From Blakeslea trispora (lineage: Eukaryota > Mucoromycota > Mucoromycetes > Mucorales > Choanephoraceae), in the NCBI GenBank assembly GCA_025331445.1, contig JAIWNE010000094.1, positions 1 through 64,000 of the forward strand: DNA of 64,000 nucleotides, read 5' to 3'. Positions 39,263-49,479 of this stretch are shown here, one piece after another. Position 1 is the stretch's first letter. Every line of letters starts with the position of its first letter. The notes beneath the pieces were generated by a model, which ran no database searches, was not told the origin of the DNA, and saw only the letters and a program-made list of their open reading frames with translations. Both the position numbers and the translations under genes were made by a program.

Positions 39263-39770
39263 AAAAAAAAAAAAGAGGAAAACTTATTCCATTCTTATTA
39301 TTCTGTAAATTATATTCATATGGCTCTCCCCATCTCCATCGCTTTTTTATTTGTACACATAGTTTCTTTATTATAATAAAAACAAGCTAATCATTTTGTA
39401 AACTAACGGTTTTTTTTTTAACCTGAAAGCCAAATAATGTCACACAAATTCTTAAAGTGTATGGAGTACTCATTTCTAAAGTTTAGCTGCAACCTCTAAC
39501 CCGTAGCATTATCTGTATCAAAGAAGATGAACTCCTAAGATTTAGAATTTGTCTAGTAAAGTATTTCCCTTTTTCGTCTCTCTCCAAATAATGACTTGGT
39601 CTTAATGGCCATGATATGAATGTCTTGTGAAAGTCAAACTGAATTGCTGCTTTAATTTTTTTTTTGGTGATTGAATATCAATGCCAAATAAGATTTTGAG
39701 GGATCAAGACTGTGTTTTGAAAGACCAACAATATTTTTCTTTTTTTTTTTTTTCTTAACAAAAAATTAAA
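39263..39770. other. Intergenic region
   Basis: About 510 bases, AT-rich, with poly(T)/poly(A) runs directly before the EFM4 start. Nothing else seen. Confidence 0.5.
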
Positions 39771-40585
39771 ATGGAATTTCCTGAGGCACAAGATTTTGAA
39801 GCATCCAAGCTAGGCACAAAGGCTTAGTAAATATTTTGTTTATAGCCAATTTTTTCCTTGTTTTCTATGTACTAACACTCTATCTCTTTAAAAAAGCTGG
39901 GACACGGTATATGATAGAGAGAATGTCAATTTTGATGAATTAGGTGATATTGGGGAAGTTTGGTTTGGTGAAGAAAGTGTGGAGCGCATGGTCGAATGGT
40001 GTACTGAAAACATTCAAGATCCCGAAAATCGCATGGTCGATCTCGGTTGTGGTAATGGCCACCTACTTCTTGAACTATCTGCTGAAGGCTACAAGTCTCT
40101 ACATGGTATTGACTATTCAGAGTCAGCTATCACTCTTGCAAAAGCAATTGCTCAACAACGCGAGTTAGATTGGATTCAATATGATGCTGTCGATTTTATC
40201 TCTTATCCCGAATGGTTCTTGCCTGGTGATCCTTATGATGTTGCGCTGGATAAGGGAACCTACGATGCCATCTCATTACATCCTGATCAAACACAGGCTA
40301 AAAAGGAAGGTGTTGCTGGTCCTCGAGAGAAATATGTTGCCTCTGTTCATCGTATGATCAAGCCTACCACTGGATTGTTCTTGATCACTAGCTGTAACTG
40401 GACTAAAGAAGAATTGATTGAAAACTTCAAAGAATGTAAGAGTTCTTGAACATTATGGTGGACAAGGTGAAACTGACATTATTTACATAGATTTTGAGTA
40501 TCATTCTCATGTAAAATATCCTGTTTTTGAATTTGGTGGACAGAGTGGTTCCAAGATTTGTACAGTCGCCTTTACACCCAAATAA
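39771..40585 (+). CDS. EFM4: eEF1A lysine methyltransferase Efm4 (METTL10/EEF1AKMT2 type)
   Basis: SAM-dependent methyltransferase modifying a lysine of translation elongation factor 1A. Three exons: the first encodes MEFPEAQDFEASKLGTKA, then YWDTVYDRENVNFDELGDIGEVWFGEESVERMVEW, the family signature. SAM motif I is MVDLGCGNGHLLLEL, post-I GIDYSESAITLA, then DKGTYDAISLHPDQ and FLITSCNWTKEELIENF. The third exon continues in frame across a 60-base intron with YFEYHSHVKYPVFEFGGQSGSKICTVAF. About 225 aa, normal for the family. Its stop lies only 75 bases from the stop of the convergent 4E-T-like gene. Confidence 0.94.
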
Positions 40586-40660
40586 TTTACATCCTTTTCT
40601 TTTGATTTCTTTATTTTTATTATAATAACAATGAAAGAAACAAAGAAAGAAAAAAAGGAA

Positions 40661-43099
40661 TTATGGACGTCTCTCCCAACCTTGGCTTTTGTTAGTTAAC
40701 TGAGGTGGAATACCTATAAACAAGACAATCAATACAGAGTTTAAACAAAACACATACATTTCCTTACCATTAGCCAGAAGATGAGGTAGCATAGATGTCA
40801 TTTGTTGCTGTGGTTGCTGTGATGGTTGTTGTTGTACAGGAAATCGTTGCATATGTAGAGGTAATTGTTGATTAAATTGAGGTGGTGTCACCATAGGTCT
40901 TTGTCCTGGTGGCAAAGGGGGAGGAGGACCCATCATCAGATGAGGAGGCAAAAACTCACCATTGGCTCCGTTTCTCAAATGAGGTGGTGGCATACGAGGA
41001 TCGTTATTGAATTGCATCAACTGTTCAAAAGCTCGATGATCCATCATGGGATGACCAGGCGAATAAGGTCCATTTTGTTGCATTGCGAAAAACTGTTGTG
41101 GTGGCATGGGTAATGGAGGCATATGAGGTGGTGGTGGGTGAGGATGAGGAGGTTGGCGGTGAGTAAAGACAGGTTGTACGGATTGTTTAGTAGGTGGTGT
41201 GGATTTTACGTTTTGAAGTAAAGGTGATTTACCCTCCTGAGATGATCTAGCACTCATTTGACGCAAGACAGAAGTAGGCAGGTTGTTGTTACCGAATCGA
41301 TTTGCAATCCTTGAATCATGGTTTAAAGGAGACCCTGTCAGTCCAGGAGATCCAGCGTTATTATAATTCCCTCCAGTTTCATGCTGAGTAGATTGATGAT
41401 TCAACAATTTAGGTGATGCAGTTTGATATGATTGTTGTTGCTGTTGCTGTTGTTGCTGTTGCTGTTGTTGCTGTTGTTGCTGTTGTTGCTGTTGTTGCTG
41501 TTGTTGCTGTTGTTGCTGTTGTTGCTGTTGTTGCTGTTGTTGCTGTTGTTGCTGTTGTTGTTGTTGTTGCTGTTGTTGCTCAGGGGATGAAGGTAATTGA
41601 GTATTTGTGGTTGTGGAAGACGAGGTAGACAGGCTAGGTTTTGGTTGAGAAAGTATCTGTAAAACACGATTAAAGCCCATGGCACCACCAACAACATGAT
41701 GAAGGTTTTCTTCATTCGTTAACTCATTGATTGGAAGGTCTTTCTCTTTCTTTGCTCCCAAGGACTTCAGTATATCTTCTTCTGAATAAATACGTCCCCC
41801 CTGAGGTATATTTGTTTGTTCTGCTAGGATAGGAACCGACTTGTCTTTTGTCATATTGTGAGGAGGAGGATGCTGAAATAAATCATTGAGGCTGATAGAA
41901 CGAGGTTGAGTTTTGTCTTCAGGTTGACTATCCTCCTGGTGGCCTGGTTCTTCTCGTTTAGCGAAAAACTTGGCAAAACGAGATCCACCCTTTTGTTCGC
42001 GACGAAGTTCAGCCGATTCATCAAAAAACAAAAGTGGATCTTGTGATGGCTCGAGTGATAGTGAAGCAAGAGGTTTTTCTATAGCTGTTGTTTGCTGAAT
42101 AAATGCAGGTTGTTCTGTTTCTTTCTTTTTCATACTGGACTTCCAAGCCTCTAAATCATGCATCAATCGAGCTTCCACTTCTTTCTGCTTATCTTCTTCT
42201 TCCTCTTTCTTTGTCTGTTCTTCTTCAGGTCCTTCAGTCTCGGGTGTATAATCCATCCATTCCGGCATTCTTTCCGAACCTTCTAAATCATGATGTTGGT
42301 GTCTATTGTTGCGATGATGGTGATGTGCTGTATCTAGTACAATAAATTTGGCTTCTTGTCATGACGAAATGATTGATATATATTTTTTAACTTACGTTTT
42401 CCATTGTTATTATGATTGTTTATTCGCTCATGTTGATTGTTTCTTTTATGTGGAGGTGAGTTTGTGAATTTTCGATTATCGGCTGATTTGTCTGCTCTGT
42501 TATGCATAAAACCTCTATCGTTCATATATGAAGGTCCACGAGGAGAACGATATTCTCTTATACTAGTTGTGTTGCCCCGATCATCCATCTATTTGTATTG
42601 ATTAAGTTATGATAGCCTTTTGTTGTTGTTGCTTTCTTTGTTACCTGTCTATTATGATTATGATGGTTATATCTTGAATTGGACATTGGCTGTGTTTTTG
42701 TAGAATTGTTATTGTAGTGTTCATTTTGGTTCTTTAGTCCACCATAAAGAGAAGAAGCAAAGTTAGTCTTGGTAGGGCCAAGTACGATGCTTTTTTCTGT
42801 TCAAAATTTAATAAGATACATGTGTGTTGTTGATATCCTTTCTTCTTTTACCACTGGGTGTTCGAGTTACAACATAACCATTCAAAATACTCTTAGATGT
42901 TGGTGAATCGAAATCCTCTCTGTTTTCAATATAAAAAACAAGTTATTGTATACTGTTCTTAGCCTTCAACAGAATAAACTTACCCAAACCATGTTAATAA
43001 AGAAGGCATATTTTCGGGCTTCTGTGCAAGGGGACTATCATGAAGTGATATCATTGTTTCTTTTGTATAGCGGATAACTTCATTCGGTTTATCTGTCAT
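40661..43099 (-). CDS. eIF4E-transporter (4E-T)-like translational repressor, polyQ
   Basis: Candidate fungal homologue of EIF4ENIF1/4E-T, which binds eIF4E, represses translation and links mRNAs to decay in P-bodies. The proposed start MTDKPNEVIRYTKETMISL places a Y-x4-M-phi eIF4E-binding motif (YTKETMI) at residues 11-17, as in animal 4E-T where the motif is near the N-terminus after a similar RYTKE string. Downstream, PEWMDYTPE and GGSRFAKFFAK resemble the 4E-T/Cup blocks around PEW and SRFSRWF, followed by ISLNDLF. The protein is otherwise disordered: Asn/Arg/His-rich first third, about 49 consecutive Gln, then Pro/Met-rich. Several short introns; exact 5' exons approximate. A 57-base last intron (around 40704-40768) has no in-frame stop, so retention would also be translatable. 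Confidence 0.72.
41432..41578. repeat. CAG/CAA-type triplet repeat encoding ~49 glutamines
   Basis: 147 bases of TTG/CTG triplets on the plus strand (CAA/CAG on the coding strand) inside the 4E-T-like gene. Mostly a hexanucleotide TTGCTG pattern, so mixed codons, which normally slows slippage. Confidence 0.95.
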
Positions 43100-45388
43100 A
43101 TTGAGATAGGTAGAAAGAGTTTCTTTTCTTTTTTCTGTCAAGTGTGTGTGTGTGTGTGGGTGTAAAAGAGAAGTAGATGAACTTTCTTTTCTTTTTTTAG
43201 GCTTTGAAAAAGGTTATAAGTGTAGAGAGTTTGAAGGGAAAAGAGTAGCTAATTTAAAAAGGAGTACGCGCGTTCAAGTAGAAAGTAAAGTTATTTGCTT
43301 TGATAGGGTTAGGATATGCAGCTATAAATTGTTTGTGAAATGTATATAGAGTGAGAGAGTGAGAGAGAGCGACTTAATTTAAAAAAAATAGTTATTATAA
43401 TAATAAAAAATGTGACTTTATTTGCTATTTGAGCACAACTAAAGGAACAGCTCATTGTCACTTGTGCCTATGATAATCTTAGTTGAGCTTGACTCCGACT
43501 CCAGATATGGTTTATTGGTCTTCAGGCTGCATCTTTTTGATTCTCAGTGTAAAATTATTAAAAGTATCCTACACCATTTCTGGAAACAGCTACCAAAGAA
43601 TAACAAAGACTGTACACTTCTTTACAGCACATACTGAACTGCAAGAAAACCAAGCAAGCGAGTATCAGGCTTGTTTGAGAAGATAGAAAACACGAGTTCT
43701 TTGAGAATACGGAAATGAGCCGGTTAAGCTGGATGTTCTTGACAGTGGTTTAAGAAGAGATGGAGGTTATTAAAACCAAGAAAAAGTGTGTTACTGAACA
43801 AGGTCAGAGTCAGCGTCAATACACTAGAGACAGTGATAAGAAAAACCACGTTTTTCCACAATTAATCTATAAGATTTCTGAAGCAGCAAAAGAGCTGAAT
43901 GCACTTCTAAGCACATCACTTATAATTGGTCAATAAGTCAGCCTTTCACATTTATTTGAACCGTACTGTAGCTCTTGATCTACCTAAGAAACTCAAGCAA
44001 CGATTGTTCAATCTAAAATGAGAACTAGAACAATAAACGTTTTCTTTTGGAAGTAATATCCTCACAGAGGATGTTACTAGTATAAAGGTTAGAATACCCT
44101 ACCAAGAAAGTTCAAAGAAGAAGAAAAAAAGAGATCGTAGGGTGAGCCAAAGGCAAAAGAAGACAATAGAGACCGTTATTGACCATCATTTCAAATTTCA
44201 TTTTTGATACTTTGGGTGTGCTTGATCGACATGAGTAATTCAAAGGACATGATCTTATCATAGACAATACACCTATACACATCCCAGATCAGATTGAAAA
44301 GCTGATTATCAGCCGAGGAGTTTGTTTATAGGCAGATGTTTGAGAACGTAAGCCAAAAAAAAAAAAGAAACAAATCGATATTAAGCTTTGACTGTCTGTC
44401 TAACACTAAGCACTCAATATGAGCAAATCTTTCTTTTAAAAAAGAAACTTTTCTTACATCATTCGAGAATTTACTATCATCAATAGAGACGACATCATTC
44501 AAGCAGCTAACTATTCTGACAGCTGTTTGATGTATGTTTACTGAAAATGATAATATCCTTATTACGAAGAAAGAGCAACTTTTTAAAGAGGGATGAACAC
44601 TATGTTTATTCACTCTGTACACTCATTGCATGCATTATTTTACTACGCTTTCAGCCTTTATTTTTAACTTCTGATTGTCTTTTAAAAAGAAAAAGAGAAT
44701 TTGCAACTAATGTTCTTTGTCTTTGATCAGAAATTTATTATGAGAGCATCCACTTGTTTCTATTTTAGACAATCAAATGTGTCAATTTAAAAGCAATAAT
44801 ACCATTCATTGAAACAAAGAAAAGCCATCAACTATAATAGAAATTGGATAGAGCACGCAAAGCAACAACATTGAATTAGTTGTATCATGAGAAAAAGTTA
44901 AAGGTGGAAGAGATCATGATGACTATAGCTATAAAACATAAATGAGTGTCTGGGTGGAGTAGACAGAATCAGAAAGTAGTGCGTGTAGTGAATGAACCAA
45001 GTGAGTGGACGTAGTGTCAGTCAAAAGAAAAAAAAAAGTCAAAATACAAAAGGTGTATTTGTTGTAGATGGTTACAAGAAAGAAAAAGTATCTATTATGA
45101 CAATAGCTGTTTCAAGGAAGCTCTTCTGCTCTTACATCTTTTTATTTTGATTATGTTTATTTACCATAATACGCTAAAGCAGCATTATTTCATACTTTAG
45201 CTGCAACAATGCTTAGTTTCTGAAAGTACGACTGCTAAAATATTATTAAGTTATCGCCTGCAGCAAAAAGCATAATTTTTCTTTTAATTCTTTTATATAT
45301 TTTCTTTATTTTCATGCTAACCTTTTATTTATTTGTTTCGCTCAAGAAAACACATTAAAATATATTAAAAGAATAGAGCCTAAATAAC
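43100..45388. other. 2.3-kb divergent intergenic region with transposon relic
   Basis: Lies between the divergent 4E-T-like and HRI-like genes. Apart from the transposase relic near 43850-44640 it is AT-rich with a (GT)n run at 43143-43160 near the 4E-T-like start and (GA) runs near 43350. Confidence 0.5.
44182..44331 (+). pseudogene. Decayed Tc1/mariner-type DDE transposase fragment
   Basis: One frame reads IFDTLGVLDRHE*FKGHDLI then IDNTPIHIPDQIEKLIISRG, the block around the second catalytic Asp of Tc1/mariner-IS630 transposases (typical form MDNAPIH...I...RGY). It carries an internal stop and is followed by a stop where the PPYSP-LNPIE block is expected. Weak traces on both sides (an AAKELN helix-like string near 43890 and a KKETFLTSFENLLSS string near 44440) suggest the relic spans roughly 43850-44640 with frameshifts. 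Clearly inactive. Confidence 0.6.
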
Positions 45389-48128
45389 ATGAAAACATTG
45401 ACCAAGTCAAGGATGGACCTGACGTTCGATCCCGATTCTTCATCGTCTTCTTCAAGCAGCGAATCACTTGAGTGTTCCCGAAAGTTCTGGGTGCGCCCAA
45501 AGGAAAGTCCTGAGTCTTCATCCTCATCTTCTTCGTCTGTTTTTCATACGAAATACTCCGGTATCAACAGGACGCGAGCTCGAGGTAACAAATAGCCTAC
45601 AACTTATTCGGCTTGTTTAATCAATTTTACTGAGCTCCTTGTTTTTTTTAAGACACTGACTGTTTTACCATGGCATACATTAAAGAAGAAAATGGTATGT
45701 CATCCAAGTCCAGGCACCATCATTCTCGGCGCAGACGTAGCCATTTTAAGAGCAAAATGGCTCTTGCAACCTCATCTCCTTCCCCATCCGCCACTCCTAC
45801 TCCGACTCCTGCTGCTTCCTCTTCTTCTCATCCGCTCCCCAATCAAGATAATGATGATTCCAGTAAAAGGCACCAAACAAAGCTTTTGTTGGTTTCATTG
45901 ATTGAGTCCCTTTGTCGTACCTATGGTGATTCTTCCGAATCTACTCGCAAGATATTCTTTATGATTTGTCAAACTCTTAATAACTTGGGTTTCATTGATA
46001 CCGAGTTTATTGACGAAGTAGCTGGAGTACGATCTACTTATCATAAAGCATTTGAACAACTCTTTTATAAGGCAGCACAGACAGTACGCCAACAAGAGTT
46101 GAATATGGGTACGCAGCCTCGCTTGTTAACTTCATCTGAACAACAAGCCGTTTTGAGAGAACGTATTGAATCCTTATCCAAGGAAACACCTCGCTTAGAA
46201 TATACACTTAGCATCCAGAATTCGCGGTATAGAAATGATTTTGTTGAAGTTAGAATCTTGGGCAGAGGTGGGTTTGCCAGTGCTTGGTGTGCGCGCAACA
46301 AATTGGACGATATAGAATACGCTGTCAAAAAGATTCGATTGGTTGGTCAAGATTGTCGACAGCATGATTGCGATTACGAAAAGATATTCCGAGAGATCAA
46401 ACATCTAGCTCGATTAGAACACCATAACGTAGTACGATATTATTCTTCTTGGCTGGAATACGAGAATGAGGAATATGAGTCTGAAGAAAGCACGGATTGG
46501 GTGTCAACCAACTCATATTCTAGAACCAGTCTGTCTGGCGAAGAAGAAGAAAGTCATTCAAGTGTTTTTAATGGATATGATCCTACTTTTGAAGAGATAT
46601 CTAGTTCCATAGAGGAAGATTCGTTGAACAACAATCAACCTACAACAGCAGAAGAGATGTCCTTTATATGTTTTGGAGATGATGACACAGAAGAATTGGA
46701 TGGGAGTCATTGTGAAGCTGAAAGAGATGTTGACATAAGGAAACCAGCCTCTCTTTGCAGACAACCAACTTCCTCAGGCTCAACAATAAAGCCATCTCTT
46801 CAAAAGAAGAAAAGAAAAGAGAATGAAGGTGGCTTTGTCCTTTTTATTCAAATGCAACTATGTCCTAGTAAATCATTGATCATTTTCTTTACAAAAAAAT
46901 TAACAGTGTACATTAACCTGTCTTTTTTTTGGTATCTTTATAGGCACATTACATGAATACCTCAAAATTCGAAATCAAAATCCAAAAGAATATTTTGATG
47001 AGCAACAGATTCGAGATTTGTTTTACCAGATATTACAGGGTGCAGCCTATATTCATCAACAAGGATTAATTCATCGCGATCTAAAGCCAAGCAATATTTT
47101 TCTTTTTACTCCAAACGCACATGATTCATCTGCCGCAACAGAAGCGTTGATTCCAAAAATTGGCGATTTCGGATTAGCAGCTAACATGGTTCAAGCAGAT
47201 GAAGAAGTAGCAGATATTGTAGAAGAAGATGAAGAAGAGGCTAATCATCTCAACCAAGAAAGTGGCAACACACATTATGATTATTTGGCATCCACTTTCG
47301 AAAGCCAACATTCTGGTCAAAGTGTCATTGAGTTATTTGCTACATCCGCTTCAAGCCAAAGCAGCTTTCCTAAAGAAAGTGGCAGTAATAGCAGCAATTC
47401 ATCCGACAGGGTCTTGTCACTACATCCAATCTCACGCTCAAAAAGAAAGAAGACACTTGAAACCAATAGAACATGCGGTGTTGGCACACGTACAGTAAGT
47501 AAACAATACAGTTCATATATACATATAAATATTGAGATTCTTTGTTGCAACAACACAATTCCTTTTCATGTCCCTCCTCCTCCCTTTCTATTAGTATGCA
47601 GCACCTGAACAAATGGCGCCTGCTGCTGAACCATATGATGAAAAGGCAGATATCTATTCTTTAGGAATCATATTGTTTGAGCTCTACCATCCCTTCTCGT
47701 CAGGAATGGAACGTGCCATCAACATTGATCAGCTAAAGAAGCATGTATTTCCTGAGACATTGGCAAAGAAATATCCTGCTGTAAAAGAGATCATTCAGGG
47801 AATGACGAGCATAGATCCTTGTGCTCGCCCTACAGCAAGTGAGCTTCTTACACATCCATTGTTTCGAGACAGTCGATTTGCTGAAGCAAGTAACAGTAGC
47901 ATCAGCAGCTTGATGCCTTCATCTGCATTATCTCTTTCAGGCACGCACGAGTTAACAGTCCATCATAATCGTGAAATGGCTGAAATGAAAGACAGATATA
48001 TGCAAATGAAACAAGAAAAAGAGGATTTACAGCGACGTCTTGATGAGCTCCAAACAAGACTAAATACTTGCGATTTTCTTGAAACAAAGAAAAGGCAACA
48101 TGTATGCGAGGAACGAGAAGACATCTGA
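45389..48128 (+). CDS. eIF2-alpha kinase, HRI type
   Basis: Stress kinase phosphorylating eIF2-alpha to damp translation. Four exons (45389-45584, 45653-46867, 46944-47494, 47595-48128), 831 aa. HRI-type N-terminus: [38 protein letters not shown]. Kinase domain: [25 protein letters not shown] (Gly loop and catalytic Lys), the eIF2-kinase-specific [10 protein letters not shown], a long acidic insert between the lobes, [31 protein letters not shown], a second Ser-rich insert, and GTRTYAAPEQ with [10 protein letters not shown]. The C-terminus forms a coiled coil ([29 protein letters not shown]), as in HRI. Absence of RWD/HisRS-like regions and of a signal peptide excludes GCN2 and PERK. S. pombe has Hri1/Hri2; budding yeast none. 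Confidence 0.9.
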
Positions 48129-49351
48129 TTTTAGGACAAAAAGAGAGACGTAGGTTGAATTTTTATTTATTTATTGACAGGGTTATTACCTTATATACAC
48201 AATTGTATTTTCTCCCAACTATATACATATACATTTTAGCACGAATACCAAACAACTTCCCCTCTCCTCCCCTCTCCTCCCCTCTCCTTATATCATTCAT
48301 TGTAAATAAATGTTTTTTTTTTGTTTTCTGATGGACTAAATCTGATCACAAAGAACACATTGTTAATTTATACAGACCTCTTTCTTCAGGTAACTTTTTA
48401 TTCATCTACACAGCCGTCGATTTGTTTTAGATGTATTAAGTTACTTTGATTTTTTTTGTCTTTGAATAGTGACATGAATTGATAATACTTGTCTCGTAAT
48501 CCTATTGCTAGTCTTTTACTTTAGAAAAGAAAACAAAGCTATTCATAAAGATCCCATACAGAACATCGAATTTGGGATAGTGCATAAAGATACTAAATTT
48601 TATTTCCAATAAGCTTGACTTATATTCTTGCCTCTCTTATTGCTAACTTCTCATGCCAATACTTACTTTGGCTTATGATTTCTTTTTGATTATTAGAAAA
48701 GCTTTCTTCAATAGCTTGACTCATTGTACTCTATCAGATCTTCTCTCACTCTGTTTTACTTTGACATTTTTTTAGTCACATCACTCAAGTTTAAACATCT
48801 ATGCATATAAATTTATTCTCTTTACCTTTATTAAAATCAGGCGATTTCAAACCTGATGACTCATTAACTTTACTGTATAAATTATTAGTTTGCAAGTCCA
48901 ACATGACTTCTTTTAGAATAGTATATAAACTCTTTAATTTTCCCTTATTAATAAACTTGACTATTATCTCTCTTATTTACTTTACGCTTGGTTGTAGTTT
49001 GACATATTCACTACCTAAATCCACATATAGTTGTTAGTTCTCTTGATACTTATTACAGATCATTGTATTCATATATTACATCTCTTCTTTTATATTACTT
49101 TATTCTCTCTACTTTACTTATATCTCTAGTCGGACGACTTAAAACCTGGTGCTCATTACTTATAACCTTGCTCCCTGATTGCTCTGTTATATCTATTTGT
49201 TCTCTTTCTCAAGTTACTGCAAAAACTATCCTTTGTCCTATAACATCACTCAAAAATAAAATCGATTCAAGTTCCTGAAAATCTCGACTTGGTCTTGTAA
49301 TATTACTTCAGCCATCCCCCTTTTAAAAAAAAGAGGAAAAATAAAAAGATT
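48129..49351. other. 1.2-kb T-rich intergenic region
   Basis: No gene seen. Two loosely similar segments (near 48840-48870 and 49130-49160, both reading ...AAACCTG-TG-CTCATTA-CTT) may be a degraded repeat. Ends at the tRNA gene; the T run on the tRNA strand just past its 3' end fits a Pol III terminator. Confidence 0.4.
48258..48288. repeat. Three tandem copies of a 10-bp CT-rich unit
   Basis: CCTCTCCTCC repeated three times without mismatch, 130 bases after the kinase stop codon. Confidence 0.9.
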
Positions 49352-49423
49352 GCGGCTAAAGTGGATCGAACACCTGACCTTTAGATCTTCAGTCTAACGC
49401 TCTCCCAGCTGAGCTATACCCGC
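49352..49423 (-). tRNA. tRNA-Phe (anticodon GAA)
   Basis: 72-nt cloverleaf on the minus strand: acceptor 5' GCGGGTA, D arm GCTC-AGCTGGGA-GAGC, anticodon arm TTAGA-CTGAAGA-TCTAA (GAA), T arm AGGTG-TTCGATC-CACTT, no intron. Box A and box B are intact. The acceptor stem has a G5-G68 mismatch. A TTTTT run follows the 3' end on the tRNA strand, a Pol III terminator. Its first 15 bases form part of the 25-bp duplication flanking LINE-1; this copy remains complete, the copy at 59367-59391 is only the stub. Confidence 0.92.
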
Positions 49424-49433
49424 ACTTTTCTTT
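49409..49433. repeat. Left 25-bp target-site duplication of LINE-1
   Basis: Identical over 25 bases to 59367-59391. Covers the first 15 bases of tRNA-Phe and 10 bases of its 5' flank. The bases just outside the match differ on both sides, so the length is well defined. Confidence 0.88.
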
Positions 49434-49479
49434 GATACATGTCGTATTTTGTATTGTGTCGCCTTTTGTTCTATTTGTG

